38,708 nucleotides of DNA from Cyclobacteriaceae bacterium (GTDB lineage: Bacteria; Bacteroidota; Bacteroidia; Cytophagales; Cyclobacteriaceae), in contig JALHRJ010000041.1 in assembly GCA_022841475.1 (NCBI GenBank), positions 1 through 38,708 on the forward strand, read 5' to 3'. Each line of letters opens with the position of its first letter. The stretch's first letter is position 1. Below, piece by piece: positions 8,469-17,702 of this stretch. The notes below the pieces were generated by a model. That model was not told the origin of the DNA. It saw nothing but the letters and a program-made list of their open reading frames with translations, and made no database searches. Made by a program: the position numbers and the translations under genes.

Positions 8469-9905
8469 ATGAAACGGACTAAGATTAAGGCATTATTGGC
8501 AACAAGCCCAACCGGGCAAGTGGTAAAAGTGGAGGGTTGGGTACGCACGTTTCGTAATAGTCAGTTTATCTCCATCAATGATGGTTCAACTCAGCAAAAC
8601 CTGCAAGCTGTTGTTGAGCTGAATTCAATTGATGAACCTACGCTAAAGAGAATCACCACAGGCGCTTGTATTTCGGTAACCGGAGATCTGATAGCTTCTT
8701 TGGGTAAAGGACAAGCCGTTGAGGTGAAAGTAAAAGAACTTCAGATTCTGGGCGATTGCGATGCCGAGGTTTATCCATTACAACTTAAGAATCGGCCAAG
8801 TCTGGAATACCTGCGTGAAATTGCTCACTTGCGCTCACGCACCAATACGTTTGGAGCTGTCATGCGCGTGCGCCATGCCATGGCTTTTGCTATTCACAAA
8901 TTCTTTAACGATCGCGGATTCTTTTATATCCATACACCTATTATCACCGGATCAGATGCGGAAGGTGCAGGTGCCATGTTTCGGGTTACAACCCTGGATG
9001 GAAACAAACCCCCGCTTGATGAGCAAGGCCATGTTAATCATAAAGAAGACTTCTTTGGCAAGGAAACAAACCTTACGGTGTCGGGCCAACTGGAAGGTGA
9101 AACCTATGCCCTGGCATTGAGTGAAATTTATACGTTCGGTCCAACGTTTAGGGCCGAGAATTCAAATACTACCAGGCACCTCGCTGAGTTTTGGATGATA
9201 GAACCCGAGATGGCATTCTATGATATTCACGACAACATGCAATTAGCTACCGATCTGTTGCAATATCTGGTGAAGTATGCATTGGATAATTGCAAAGAAG
9301 ATCTTGAGTTCCTGAACAAAAGAGCTCAAGATGAAGAAGCTGCGAAACCACAAGACCAGCGCAGTGAATTGAGTTTGCTCGACAGACTAAAGTTTGTAAC
9401 CGAAAATGAATTCCAAAAGCTGAGCTATACCGAAGCGATTGACATTCTCAAAAATTCAAATCCCAACAAGAAAAAGAAATTTCAATACCTGATTGAAAAT
9501 TGGGGCGTTGACTTGCAGTCGGAACACGAGCGGTTTTTAGTTGAGAAACATTTTAAGAAACCCGTTATTCTATACAACTATCCCAAAGAGATCAAAGCAT
9601 TTTACATGCGCCAGAATGAAGACAACAAAACGGTAGCAGCTATGGATGTTTTGTTTCCGGGTATTGGCGAAATAATCGGTGGCTCGCAACGGGAAGAGCG
9701 CTACGACAGATTACTCAAGCGCATTCAGGAAATGAATTTACCTGAAAAAGATCTGTGGTGGTATCTGGAATTACGCAAATTTGGTTCTGCACCGCATAGC
9801 GGTTTTGGTCTTGGCTTCGAGCGTTTGATTTTATTCGTAACCGGCATGACCAACATCCGGGATGTGATTCCATTCCCAAGGTTTCCGGGGAATGCGGAGT
9901 TTTAA
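8469..9905 (+). CDS. asnS: Asparagine--tRNA ligase
   Basis: A 478-residue class IIb aminoacyl-tRNA synthetase that charges tRNA-Asn. An N-terminal OB-fold anticodon-binding domain (about residues 12-110, [13 protein letters not shown] and FISINDGS) precedes the catalytic domain. Motif 2 is [21 protein letters not shown] and motif 3 is GFGLGFERL near the C-terminus, ending with IPFPRFPG. The [10 protein letters not shown] block is typical of AsnRS rather than AspRS. The insertion in the middle (about residues 275-350) is normal for long AsnRS. It is transcribed divergently from rpoN. Confidence 0.96.
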   Translation: MKRTKIKALLATSPTGQVVKVEGWVRTFRNSQFISINDGSTQQNLQAVVELNSIDEPTLKRITTGACISVTGDLIASLGKGQAVEVKVKELQILGDCDAEVYPLQLKNRPSLEYLREIAHLRSRTNTFGAVMRVRHAMAFAIHKFFNDRGFFYIHTPIITGSDAEGAGAMFRVTTLDGNKPPLDEQGHVNHKEDFFGKETNLTVSGQLEGETYALALSEIYTFGPTFRAENSNTTRHLAEFWMIEPEMAFYDIHDNMQLATDLLQYLVKYALDNCKEDLEFLNKRAQDEEAAKPQDQRSELSLLDRLKFVTENEFQKLSYTEAIDILKNSNPNKKKKFQYLIENWGVDLQSEHERFLVEKHFKKPVILYNYPKEIKAFYMRQNEDNKTVAAMDVLFPGIGEIIGGSQREERYDRLLKRIQEMNLPEKDLWWYLELRKFGSAPHSGFGLGFERLILFVTGMTNIRDVIPFPRFPGNAEF

Positions 9906-9930
9906 TTAAAACCCATTTCAAAAATCAACA

Positions 9931-9989
9931 CGAATGTCAGGCTGAGGCACTCCCTGTCTGCCGAATCCGCCAGTTGGCGGAGCAGACAG
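9931..9989. repeat. Interspersed repeat with hairpin, copy 1
   Basis: Positions 9935-9965 are identical over 31 nt to the reverse complement of 25495-25525. Inside it, CTGTCTGC (9954-9961) pairs with GCAGACAG (9982-9989), and an inner stem CCGCC/GGCGG (9967-9971/9976-9980) closes over AGTT. It lies between the convergent asnS and universal stress genes. It is an interspersed repeat; a terminator role is possible but no T-run follows. Confidence 0.8.
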
Positions 9990-10013
9990 AGAAACCTTGT
10001 TGGTTCTTGAAAT

Positions 10014-10043
10014 GGCCTTCGACCCCGATAAATCGGGAAGGCC
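10014..10043. repeat. Inverted-repeat hairpin between asnS and usp
   Basis: GGCCTT (10014-10019) pairs with AAGGCC (10038-10043), and CCCGAT (10024-10029) with ATCGGG (10032-10037), leaving a 4-nt bulge on one side and a 2-nt turn. It is next to the interspersed repeat and ends 11 bp from the stop of the stress protein gene. It may act as a bidirectional transcription or mRNA-end hairpin for the two convergent genes, although there is no T-tract. Confidence 0.6.
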
Positions 10044-10054
10044 GATATCAAAAT

Positions 10055-10885
10055 TTATTTTCTCTTAACAGCCAATAACGGAATCGTTCCCTGATAAGCC
10101 AGTCTTCGCGTTACACTCTTGCCAAAAAGTTTTTCTTCCAGACTAAGTTTATGCGTAAAGGTGGTGAGTAAATCGGCTTTCGTTTTCTTGATATAACTAT
10201 CGATCGCTGTGGTGATATCCTCTTCCAGAATTAATTTAAAATCAAGTTTGTCGTAATTTATCTTCCTGATAATTTCATCTACAGAGTTAATTTCTGCTTC
10301 TACTTTTTTGTCCATTACCGGAGCAACATGAATCATGTGAACAGATGAACCAAAGATTTTTGCAAATTCAATTATAATCTCAAGTTCCTTTTGAATGTTC
10401 TTAAGATCAGAAGCGTAAACAATGTTCTCAAGATTATGATACTTCGCTAACGCTGGTATTGCTAACACCGGTACTTTACATTCATCAATTACAGAAACGG
10501 TTGTTCCACCCAGTCGGGCTTTCTTCAAAGCTGAAGCACCTTGCAAGCCCATCACTACCATGTTGGTTGGGTGCTTCTCAACATACTTACGCACCATCTC
10601 AGCAACTGTACGAGCCTTTATGGGTTTAAACTCTAATTTGTAGTTTCCTTTAATTTGATTGCGAAGCTCCTTGACCAGGCTATCCCCTTCCTCTTGCGAA
10701 ACCTGTGCAATAGACTTTTCAATTTGTTTCGCTTTTAGATTAGCCTTTGGAATCCCATCTACCCGCACAATGTTGAGTATGGTAAAATGCGCATCCAGGG
10801 GAGCTGCCATCTTCATAGCAAATTGAATAGCCACCTTAGACAGCGGAGAAAAATCAGTGAGAAGAACAATGTTGGGTCCCTTCAT
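10055..10885 (-). CDS. Universal stress protein, two UspA domains
   Basis: A 276-residue tandem UspA protein. Domain 1 starts at NIVLLTDFSPLSKVAIQFA and ends with MGLQGASALKKARLGGTT, close to the nucleotide-binding G-2x-G-9x-G pattern, followed by VSVIDECKVPVLAIP. Domain 2 starts at NIVYASDLKNIQKELEI and ends near IPLLAVKRK, with a less conserved glycine loop. Such proteins are cytoplasmic and linked to stress survival; no specific substrate can be named. Upstream on its strand a possible promoter is TTTG, 21 bp, then TAATTTCG (10908-10915), which would give an mRNA leader of about 20 nt. Confidence 0.88.
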   Translation of the reverse strand: MKGPNIVLLTDFSPLSKVAIQFAMKMAAPLDAHFTILNIVRVDGIPKANLKAKQIEKSIAQVSQEEGDSLVKELRNQIKGNYKLEFKPIKARTVAEMVRKYVEKHPTNMVVMGLQGASALKKARLGGTTVSVIDECKVPVLAIPALAKYHNLENIVYASDLKNIQKELEIIIEFAKIFGSSVHMIHVAPVMDKKVEAEINSVDEIIRKINYDKLDFKLILEEDITTAIDSYIKKTKADLLTTFTHKLSLEEKLFGKSVTRRLAYQGTIPLLAVKRK

Positions 10886-11009
10886 AGAATTCAGGTTAAA
10901 GAAGTGTCGAAATTACGAGGTTTGGACTTATTAAAACAAAAAAACTCCGCCTGGGGTTAAAATTGTATGTAAAATGGAATTTACTTTACACACGAAATCT
11001 TTGAAACTC

Positions 11010-12236
11010 ATGAAAAGTCGCATCCTTCTTTCGTTTTTATTCCTGTTCTCCATTTCTTCTTTTGTTTTCGCACAAAAAATAGAAGAGAAAAATATTAAGA
11101 CTCACATCAAAATTTTGTCCGATGATGCTATGCAGGGTCGTCAAACCGGATCGGAGGGCGAGCGCAAAGCACTTGCATACATTGAAAAAGAATTCAAAGC
11201 ATTAAAGTTACAGCCCAAGGGCGAATTAAATTCGTTTGAACAGGCGTTTCCATTTAAAAGTGGAGTGCATGGCACCGGCACCGAAGGCACGGCACATAAT
11301 GTGGTTGCCTATCTTGATAATAATGCAGACAAAACAATCATCATCGGGGCTCATTATGATCACCTGGGGTTAGGTGAAAATGGAAGTTCTCTCGATGCCA
11401 ATCCGCAAGGTAAAATCCACAATGGTGCAGATGACAATGCCTCGGGTGTAGCCGGTGTTCTGGAGTTGGCACGATACTTTTCAAAAAACAAAATCACAGA
11501 GAAGAGTAATTTTCTCTTCATCTGTTTTAGTGGTGAGGAACTTGGCTTATACGGTTCAAAGTATTTTACAGAACATCCTACTGTGGATCTGACCAAAGTA
11601 AATTACATGATCAACATGGATATGATCGGACGATTGAACCCGACAACAAAAAGTATTTCCGTGAGCGGATCGGGAACAAGCCCGGTTTGGGAAACAACAC
11701 TTAAGAATATTACAGGGACTCAACTTTCCATCAAAACTGATTCAGCTGGTGTGGGGCCTTCGGATCACACCTCATTCTACCTGAAAAATCTTCCGGTATT
11801 GCATTTCTTTACCGGCTCGCATAGCGACTATCATAAGCCCTCTGATGATTGGGATAAAATTAATTACGCAGGTGAAAAAGAAGTACTGGAATTGATTATT
11901 GCGGTAATTGAAAAACTGGATAACGAACCTCAACTGGCTTTTCTGCAGACCAAAAATAAATCCATGGGCTCAGCGCGATCTTTTAAAGTAACGATGGGTG
12001 TTATGCCGAGTTACACCTCGGATTCGGAAGGATTATTGGTTGATGGCGCCACTGAAGGCAAGCCTGCGCATAAGGCTGGCATCCAAACAGGAGATGTGAT
12101 TACCAAGATTGGTAACATTGAAATCAAAGACATTCAAACCTATATGGAAGCCCTTGGTAAATTTGAAAAGGGCCAAACTGTGCCGGTGAAAATTAAAAGG
12201 AAGGGTGAAGAACTTACGCTGGATGTGACTTTCTAA
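11010..12236 (+). CDS. Secreted M28-family zinc peptidase with PDZ domain
   Basis: A 408-residue exported aminopeptidase-like protein. The signal peptide is MKSRILLSFLFLFSISSFVFAQ. M28 metal ligands appear in order: His in GAHYDHLG, bridging Asp in NGADDNASG, the Glu pair in FSGEELGLYG, Asp in NMDMIGRLN and His in SDYHKPSDDWDKI. A PDZ domain covers about the last 80 residues (GLLVDGATEGKPAHKAGIQ, then GDVITKIGNIEI). It probably trims peptides in the periplasm or outside the cell. The frame is open to an ATG at 10974, but starting at 11010 gives a clean signal peptide. Confidence 0.92.
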   Translation: MKSRILLSFLFLFSISSFVFAQKIEEKNIKTHIKILSDDAMQGRQTGSEGERKALAYIEKEFKALKLQPKGELNSFEQAFPFKSGVHGTGTEGTAHNVVAYLDNNADKTIIIGAHYDHLGLGENGSSLDANPQGKIHNGADDNASGVAGVLELARYFSKNKITEKSNFLFICFSGEELGLYGSKYFTEHPTVDLTKVNYMINMDMIGRLNPTTKSISVSGSGTSPVWETTLKNITGTQLSIKTDSAGVGPSDHTSFYLKNLPVLHFFTGSHSDYHKPSDDWDKINYAGEKEVLELIIAVIEKLDNEPQLAFLQTKNKSMGSARSFKVTMGVMPSYTSDSEGLLVDGATEGKPAHKAGIQTGDVITKIGNIEIKDIQTYMEALGKFEKGQTVPVKIKRKGEELTLDVTF

Positions 12237-12282
12237 TCTTGGTTCTACAAATTACACAACCTAAGTTCTGATCTTGGAATCT

Positions 12283-12444
12283 ATATTTCATCCCTAAAGG
12301 GATTTTTGTGGAATTCTCTGTACCGTATTACCAATATTTCGTCCCTAACAGGCCTGATGGAAAATTTAATAAAGTCCCATAGGGACGACATATTGGTAAA
12401 ATAATAAGGCAAAAAATTAAAGTCCTGTAGGGACGATATATTAA
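12283..12444. repeat. Cluster of TCCCTA/TAGGGA intergenic repeats
   Basis: Four related units fill the gap between the M28 gene and gnd. ATATTTCATCCCTA starts at 12283. TACCAATAT plus CGTCCCTA (12329-12347) is mirrored by TAGGGACG plus ATATTGGTA (12380-12398), a long inverted repeat. AAGTCCTGTAGGGACGATAT starts at 12420 and runs to the gnd stop. Such CGTCCCTA-type repeats are widespread in Bacteroidota intergenic regions. The last unit touches the gnd stop codon at 12441. Confidence 0.75.
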
Positions 12445-13343
12445 TCCTGCTTCTTCTCCACGGCATGACCGCCAAACTCATTGCGAAGGGCAGCTACAAT
12501 TTTTCCTGAGAAGGTATCTTCCTGTTGAGATCGATAGCGCATTAACAAAGACATGGTGATGACGGGTGTAGGCACACCCATCTCCAAAGCAGTTTCTACC
12601 GTCCACTTGCCTTCGCCCGAAGAATGCATAACGCCCTTTATGGATTCCAGGTTTTTATCTTTCTCCAGGGCACTCTGTGTGAGTTCCATCAACCAACTGC
12701 GTACTACCGAACCATGATTCCAAACTTTTGATACGGAGGCGAGATCTAGTTCGGCATCATGTTTATGCAACACTTCCATGCCCTCAGCTATCGCCTGCAT
12801 CATACCGTACTCAATACCATTGTGGACCATTTTTGTAAAATGACCATTGCCCGTTTTGCCACAATAGAGATAGCCATTCTGAACTGAAATTGATTTAAAA
12901 AGTGGCTCGCAATAATCGAAGACTTCTTTCTTGCCACCTATCATAGTACATACACCTTGTAGCGCTCCCGTTATACCACCACTGGTACCACAATCCAAAT
13001 AGTGGATGCCTAACTTTTCCAGGTCACGAGCTCTGGTTATAGTGTCTTTGTAATGTGAATTGCCACCATCAATCACAATGTCATCCGGACCTAAATGATA
13101 TTTTAGATTGCTTAGAACTACATCCACCACATTGCCGGCTGGTACCATGATCCAGATCACACGCCTACCTTCCATAGCCAAAGCGAGGTCGCCAATCGTG
13201 GACATAGTTTGGATCTTTTCTTTGGCGATATTCTCCATAGCCGCCTTATTGACATCAAAAGCTACTACGTTGTGCCCTTTGCTCTTGAAATTCAGGGCCA
13301 GGTTATAGCCCATTTTTCCCAAACCGATTAAGCCTATTTGCAT
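12441..13343 (-). CDS. gnd: 6-phosphogluconate dehydrogenase, decarboxylating (short form)
   Basis: A 300-residue enzyme of the oxidative pentose phosphate pathway converting 6-phosphogluconate to ribulose 5-phosphate and CO2. The Rossmann motif GLIGLGKMGYNLA is at residues 4-16. The substrate-binding motif DGGNSHYKDT and the catalytic-region motif GHFTKMVHNGIEYGMMQA are intact, as is LDCGTSGGITGA. The length of about 300 residues marks the short GndA/YqeC type rather than the 470-residue form. The sequence after the dinucleotide fold (FDVNKAAM, with an acidic residue after beta-2) suggests NAD preference, which is an inference. No zwf or pgl is next to it. Confidence 0.92.
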   Translation of the reverse strand: MQIGLIGLGKMGYNLALNFKSKGHNVVAFDVNKAAMENIAKEKIQTMSTIGDLALAMEGRRVIWIMVPAGNVVDVVLSNLKYHLGPDDIVIDGGNSHYKDTITRARDLEKLGIHYLDCGTSGGITGALQGVCTMIGGKKEVFDYCEPLFKSISVQNGYLYCGKTGNGHFTKMVHNGIEYGMMQAIAEGMEVLHKHDAELDLASVSKVWNHGSVVRSWLMELTQSALEKDKNLESIKGVMHSSGEGKWTVETALEMGVPTPVITMSLLMRYRSQQEDTFSGKIVAALRNEFGGHAVEKKQD

Positions 13344-13428
13344 CGTCTCTGGATTATTTCTACATATTTAAGAAACGCGTTTATGGAAGACAAATTAAAA
13401 GATTGGTCTAATCCAGTGTAAACCTGCT

Positions 13429-13622
13429 CCCGCGGTTTGAACCAGCGAAGATCGCAACCGATTGATTCAACGCTTTTTCGGTTCTTTTTCATCTTTCGTG
13501 GCTGGATGAATTTCTAATCTTAGAACCCTTAAATAAAGATTAACCCACTCGCGCTGGGCGCTTGTTGCGCTAATATCGGTTGTAGGTTCAAACGGGTTCA
13601 ACTGATTCTGGTAAGGAATCAG
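13429..13622. other. Structured 316-bp intergenic region, possible ncRNA or repeat
   Basis: The stretch 13344-13659 has no gene I can support but is strongly structured. GTTTGAACC (13435-13443) pairs with GGTTCAAAC (13585-13593) and CAACCGAT (13455-13462) with ATCGGTTG (13575-13582), folding about 160 nt into one long arm. Inside are an AATCTT/AAGATT hairpin (near 13516-13542) and a GCGC-rich segment. Next to it CTGATTC/GAATCAG forms a 7-bp hairpin at 13602-13622. No T-run, tRNA, SRP RNA, RNase P or tmRNA signature is present. It could be a small RNA or a decayed mobile palindromic unit; direction is unknown. Confidence 0.4.
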
Positions 13623-13659
13623 AAAAATAGGCAAATAGGAGGATTAATAAAATGCGAGA

Positions 13660-14019
13660 TTATCGCTTCAGAAATTTATAGGTGCTTCGTAAACTTGAAG
13701 ACTCATCCCGCACGGATAAAAAATAATAACCAGTAGCAAGATCCTTCACCTTGATTTTGATCTCGAACTCATCGATAACTTCTGTCTCAAGCTCAATCGA
13801 GGTGCCGAGAATATTATAAATGGTGAGCTTCACTTTTTTAGCTTGAGGCGAATCAAACTTTACGTTGACAAATTCCGTGGCCGGGTTGGGATAAACCTGA
13901 AGAGCCTTTACGGGGTCGGGTTGATTGCTATAAAAAGCGTCTTCCTTTGTTTGACCGAATCCGAGTTGGACGGTCAAAACAAGAGCAAAAAAAAGATATA
14001 GAGCTTTCTTAAGGTTCAT
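13660..14019 (-). CDS. Small exported protein consisting mainly of a T9SS sorting domain
   Basis: A 119-residue protein: signal peptide (MNLKKALYLFFALVLTVQLGFGQ), a linker of about 20 residues, and then a complete type A T9SS C-terminal domain. The domain shows LQVYPNPATEFVNVKF, VKLTIYNILGTSI, DLATGYYFLSVRD and the end STYKFLKR. These match Por_Secre_tail motifs that send cargo through the outer membrane. There is no recognisable cargo domain, so it is almost a bare sorting signal. It may be a secreted small protein or the remainder of a larger cargo. It follows nnr on the same strand after about 90 bp. Confidence 0.85.
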   Translation of the reverse strand: MNLKKALYLFFALVLTVQLGFGQTKEDAFYSNQPDPVKALQVYPNPATEFVNVKFDSPQAKKVKLTIYNILGTSIELETEVIDEFEIKIKVKDLATGYYFLSVRDESSSLRSTYKFLKR

Positions 14020-14112
14020 TTCAGTACTGTGTACGTGATTAAGTACCGATTAGATGCAACTTGTAAGCCAAAAGTTTAAAATGAATTAAAATAAAGTAGC
14101 AGAAAAACCGTT

Positions 14113-15606
14113 TTACACGATTTTCTTAAAGGCGTTGGGTACATAATCAATAATATCACCCGCAATGAGTGAGTTCTGTCCTTTCTCCCGAGCAGCCAGA
14201 TCACCTGCCAACCCATGAAGAAAAACACCCAAAATGGCAGCCTGTTCAGACTGATAACCTTGGGCCAAAAGGCTGGTAAGAATTCCGGTAAGCACATCCC
14301 CACTTCCACCGGTTGCCATACCCGGATTACCCGTTGAATTGAAGAATACTTTTTTATCAGGCGTAGCGATTGTCGAATAGGCTCCTTTCAAAATCACAAC
14401 TGATTGAATTCTGTTCGCCAACTCTTTAAGTTTTTCAAGTCTGTCGAAATCATTCCTCCACGAACCAGCAAGTCTTTCGAACTCACCCGGATGGGGAGTT
14501 AAAATACTTCCGGCAGGAATTAATTTTTGAAGCGCTGGATTTGCGGATAATATATTTAATGCATCGGCATCAATGACATAGGGCTTTTTGAACTTTTGCA
14601 ATATCTCCTCCAATCCTTTAACGGATTCCGTTGCCTGGCCGAGCCCAGGACCAATCCCAATCGTATCATAAAAATCTTCTACCTCTCTGCCTGAAAAATA
14701 ATCGGCAGATTGATCGATAGTTGCCATCGCTTCTGGAACCGCAGTTTGAATAATTGAATATCCACTTTGTGGCACGTGTACAGTCAGCAAACCTAACCCA
14801 GCCCGCATAGCTGCTTTTGCCGACAATATAGAGGCACCCATTTTTCCCGTTGAACCTGCTATTAATAATGCGTGTCCATAATTGCCTTTGTGATCAAAGC
14901 GTGAACGAGGCTTCAAAATTCGTTTTGCTGATTTTAGCGTTGTAAGAGAATAAGAAGACTCTACTTCTTTTAGAAATTTCTTATTCAAGCCAATATCTAC
15001 CAGATGCCATTCACCAACGTACGCTTGATTCTCGGGCATGATGAAGGCCAGTTTTGGATGCTGAAAAGAAATAGTATGATGGGCCTGAAAAATCATACCG
15101 ACTGAATGCTGATCGGCCAACAAACCGGAAGGAATATCTACAGCAAGTTTAATTGCTTTACTCTTATTTAAAAAATCTATCACGGTACTATAAATACCTT
15201 CAACAGGTCGTGAAAGTCCGGAACCAAAAATAGCATCGATAAGTATAGTGCGATCTGAGAAGAGATTACTATCTGCTATGGTCGTAATTTCCTCAACTGA
15301 AATTTTTTCCAATCTTTTCAGATTGGCAGTAAAGTCGGGTGATTCCTTTACTCCACCGCGCACAATCCAAACCTTCACCGGATAATTCCATTCATGGAGC
15401 AGTCGTGCAATGGCTATCCCATCGCCACCGTTATTACCCGTGCCGCAAATTATTCCAACTTTTTGAGTTGCATCATAACGTTCTAGAAACCAACTAACGA
15501 AAGCCCGGCTTGCCCGTTCCATCAAGTCAATGGAGGAGATAGGTTCTTCCCGGATCGTGAATTGATCGTGCTTCCTAATCTGTTCTGAATTAAGTATTTT
15601 TAACAT
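14113..15606 (-). CDS. nnr: Bifunctional NAD(P)H-hydrate repair enzyme Nnr
   Basis: A 497-residue fusion of NAD(P)HX epimerase and ADP-dependent NAD(P)HX dehydratase, which repairs hydrated nicotinamide cofactors. The N-terminal YjeF_N domain (about residues 1-215) has GIICGTGNNGGDGIAIARLL and VDIPSGL. The C-terminal ribokinase-like domain (about 225-497) has HKGNYGHALLIAGSTGKMG, ADALNILS, LTPHPGEFERL and GMATGGSGDVLTGIL, with the catalytic Asp in GSGD. Domain order matches other bacterial Nnr proteins. A TAATTTTG box ends 4 bp before the ATG on this strand, which may indicate a leaderless message. Confidence 0.95.
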   Translation of the reverse strand: MLKILNSEQIRKHDQFTIREEPISSIDLMERASRAFVSWFLERYDATQKVGIICGTGNNGGDGIAIARLLHEWNYPVKVWIVRGGVKESPDFTANLKRLEKISVEEITTIADSNLFSDRTILIDAIFGSGLSRPVEGIYSTVIDFLNKSKAIKLAVDIPSGLLADQHSVGMIFQAHHTISFQHPKLAFIMPENQAYVGEWHLVDIGLNKKFLKEVESSYSLTTLKSAKRILKPRSRFDHKGNYGHALLIAGSTGKMGASILSAKAAMRAGLGLLTVHVPQSGYSIIQTAVPEAMATIDQSADYFSGREVEDFYDTIGIGPGLGQATESVKGLEEILQKFKKPYVIDADALNILSANPALQKLIPAGSILTPHPGEFERLAGSWRNDFDRLEKLKELANRIQSVVILKGAYSTIATPDKKVFFNSTGNPGMATGGSGDVLTGILTSLLAQGYQSEQAAILGVFLHGLAGDLAAREKGQNSLIAGDIIDYVPNAFKKIV

Positions 15607-15633
15607 GTGACAAAATTACGCTAATTCATAGGT

Positions 15634-16074
15634 ATGTTTTTAAAAACGATAGTTTCAATTTTTGTTTTACTGCAGGCATTAACCGAAGCATACGGCCAGA
15701 TAGATTCGATAACACTAAAAAAAATCTACGAAAAAGAAATAATCTACTTTAGCGGAAGTAAATACATAAAAAATAACACCGCCTATCCAATCAAAAATCT
15801 TGTAGCTGAATTTGAACCCAATACAGAGGGGTTTGAACAGTATAAATTATTTGCATCCGACCAACACAAATCCAGACTCTATTCAGGAGTCGGTTTAGCC
15901 AGTATTGTTCTAGGGATCATTATAAGCCGAAATGAACCTGATCTGGGATCTGGATTAATACTAGGTTCCATAATTCCGATCGGCATCTCATTTAACTTTA
16001 CACTAAAAGCAGACAAGAAAATGAGGAAAGCAGTCTGGCTTAGAAACAGAAACGTGCTGCTTCAGCACTACTAA
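15634..16074 (+). CDS. Hypothetical exported or membrane protein
   Basis: A 146-residue protein with a signal peptide ([22 protein letters not shown]), a polar region with the pattern [20 protein letters not shown], and two closely spaced hydrophobic segments at about residues 88-100 and 107-122 ([27 protein letters not shown]). It ends with a basic tail. I do not recognise the family. It is divergent from nnr with only 27 bp between starts, and convergent with nuoD, where the stop codons overlap by 4 bp (CTAA). Function unknown. Confidence 0.65.
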   Translation: MFLKTIVSIFVLLQALTEAYGQIDSITLKKIYEKEIIYFSGSKYIKNNTAYPIKNLVAEFEPNTEGFEQYKLFASDQHKSRLYSGVGLASIVLGIIISRNEPDLGSGLILGSIIPIGISFNFTLKADKKMRKAVWLRNRNVLLQHY

Positions 16075-17285
16075 CGGTCGACCTCCCCGAGCACAATATC
16101 AATAGAGCCCAGAATGGCAATCAGGTCCGCAATTAAAACTCCCCTGCTGATTTCCGGCAAGACTGAGAGATTTACAAACGAACAGGCTCGGGCCTTACAG
16201 CGAAATGGAACATCACTCCTTCCATCGGCACGAAAATAAAAGCCCAATTCTCCTTTCGGATTTTCTGCGCGTACATAAAGCTCCTGGGCCTTAGGTCGGA
16301 TCTTTTTAGGAACAATCGCTTGCGGATCAAACTCGCGCGTGCGTTTATATTCGCCTTCCAGTTTATCAAGACACTGCTCCATGATCCGCAAGGATTCATA
16401 GATTTCTTTTACCCGAACCCAGGTTCGGTCCCAACAGTCACCCACCTGACCCATTTTACCTTCCCCAATAGGAATTTCAAATACCAATTCCGGGTAAACC
16501 GAATATCCGTCCACTCTTCGTAGATCAAAACGCAGCCCGGAACCACGCAACATCGGGCCTGTGATACCATTGTTGATGGCGAGGTTGAGTGGAAGCACGC
16601 CCACATTAGCAGTGCGATCAATAAAAATTTTATTGTTGATCAATAATTTTTCCAACTCACCAACTTTCGGTTTGAAGTACGTGATGAATTCGCGACAGCG
16701 CTGCTCAAATCCAACCGGCAGATCATAAAACAATCCTCCAATCCAGATGTAGTTATACAGCATACGGGCGCCACTGGCCCATTCCAGCAATCGAAGAATG
16801 TGCTCGCGATCGCGCATGATCCAGAAGAAAGGAGTGAATGCACCCAAGTCAAGTCCGTAGGTTCCCACAGCAATCAGATGCGAAGCGATGCGGTTGATCT
16901 CTGCCATCAGCACGCGGATGTATTCTACACGCTTGGGAATTTGTTCCGTTATTCCCAACATTCTCTCAACGCCCATCGCATAGGCATGTTCCGAATTCAT
17001 AGCGGCCACATAATCCATGCGGTCTACAAAAGGAATTACCTGATTGTAGGGCAAACTCTCAGCATGTTTTTCAAAACAGCGATGCAGGTATCCGATATGT
17101 GGAACTACATCTTTGATAATTTCTCCATCCGACAAAACTTCAAGGCGCAATACACCGTGTGTAGAAGGATGCTGCGGACCAAGATTAATAATCATCTCCT
17201 CCGACTTCAATTCCTTCGTCTTGAACTTGTTCGGCTCGGAATCGATCAGGTTGTCTTCTTTATATAAATACTGCTGTTGTTTCAA
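16071..17285 (-). CDS. nuoD: NADH-quinone oxidoreductase subunit D
   Basis: The 49-kDa subunit of complex I, which with NuoB forms the quinone-binding site. Signature blocks are [52 protein letters not shown] and the C-terminus [17 protein letters not shown]. The frame begins at a TTG at 17285 (404 residues). The first ATG in frame is at 17195, right before [12 protein letters not shown]. The residues between them (about 30) resemble the usual NuoD lead-in of this phylum, so the native ATG seems to have been lost at the edge of the inserted repeat. nuoE and later subunits do not follow; a convergent gene does. Confidence 0.95.
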   Translation of the reverse strand: MKQQQYLYKEDNLIDSEPNKFKTKELKSEEMIINLGPQHPSTHGVLRLEVLSDGEIIKDVVPHIGYLHRCFEKHAESLPYNQVIPFVDRMDYVAAMNSEHAYAMGVERMLGITEQIPKRVEYIRVLMAEINRIASHLIAVGTYGLDLGAFTPFFWIMRDREHILRLLEWASGARMLYNYIWIGGLFYDLPVGFEQRCREFITYFKPKVGELEKLLINNKIFIDRTANVGVLPLNLAINNGITGPMLRGSGLRFDLRRVDGYSVYPELVFEIPIGEGKMGQVGDCWDRTWVRVKEIYESLRIMEQCLDKLEGEYKRTREFDPQAIVPKKIRPKAQELYVRAENPKGELGFYFRADGRSDVPFRCKARACSFVNLSVLPEISRGVLIADLIAILGSIDIVLGEVDR

Positions 17286-17314
17286 TTGACAATGGATAAT
17301 TGATAATGAACAAT
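17283..17314. repeat. Inverted repeat flanking the IVP gene, nuoD side
   Basis: The reverse complement of this stretch contains TTCATTATCAATTATCC followed by ATTGTCAATTG, the same octamers (TTATCCAT, TTGTCAAT, TTATCAAT) that build the repeat on the other side of the IVP gene. It abuts the first codon of nuoD. Confidence 0.7.
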
Positions 17315-17316
17315 GG

Positions 17317-17694
17317 TTAGCGTTTCAATTTCGAAGTTTTGATTGATGCTGTTAATATTTTGATGAGTTCAGTGCACTGCTTAAGTAGCACTTCTCCTTG
17401 GACTGAGTCAATTACCTTTGAATCGATTAATAATCTGATCCAATATTGAGTTTCGTTGGCTTCCTTATTAGATATGGACAATTTGTGAATAAAATCGGCT
17501 TTTGATTCCGCCTGGTTTGCTTCTTCCACCATTGCTCCAATAGCAGTTCCGCTTCTCAACAATTGCTTTGACAAAACAAACTCCCGTTTTTCTTGCAATG
17601 ACAGACAAACCTTGACTATGTCTAAGGCAAAAGAATAACTCTTCTGCTTAAGAGCATTTTCCCCATTCTTTATTGTCAATTGTCCATTATCCAT
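17317..17694 (-). CDS. Four-helix bundle protein (23S rRNA IVP family)
   Basis: A 125-residue all-helical protein of the 23S rRNA intervening-sequence family, recognised from [54 protein letters not shown] and [18 protein letters not shown]. The family is known from intervening sequences in rRNA and is related to the Avd helper of diversity-generating retroelements; its biochemical role is unclear. The frame opens at a TTG at 17700, and I use the ATG at 17694. The first 10 codons ([11 protein letters not shown]) are simply translated repeat. It sits between nuoC and nuoD in operon orientation, flanked by inverted octamer repeats, and looks inserted. Confidence 0.85.
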   Translation of the reverse strand: MDNGQLTIKNGENALKQKSYSFALDIVKVCLSLQEKREFVLSKQLLRSGTAIGAMVEEANQAESKADFIHKLSISNKEANETQYWIRLLIDSKVIDSVQGEVLLKQCTELIKILTASIKTSKLKR

Positions 17695-17702
17695 TATCAA
17701 CT
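17672..17702. repeat. Inverted repeat flanking the IVP gene, nuoC side
   Basis: Contains TTGTCAATTGTCC followed by ATTATCCATTATCAACTAT, built from the same octamers as 17283-17314 in opposite orientation and as 31537-31560. It covers the first codons of the IVP gene and ends 4 bp before the nuoC stop. Confidence 0.7.

Noticed and set aside
12281..12481. A 66-residue minus-strand ORF after gnd
   Set aside because: It is translated TCCCTA-type repeat overlapping the gnd end in another frame.
13344..13659. tRNA, SRP RNA, tmRNA or RNase P RNA in the gnd-downstream gap
   Set aside because: GGTTCAAAC resembles a T-loop, but no cloverleaf or conserved cores of these RNAs can be folded.
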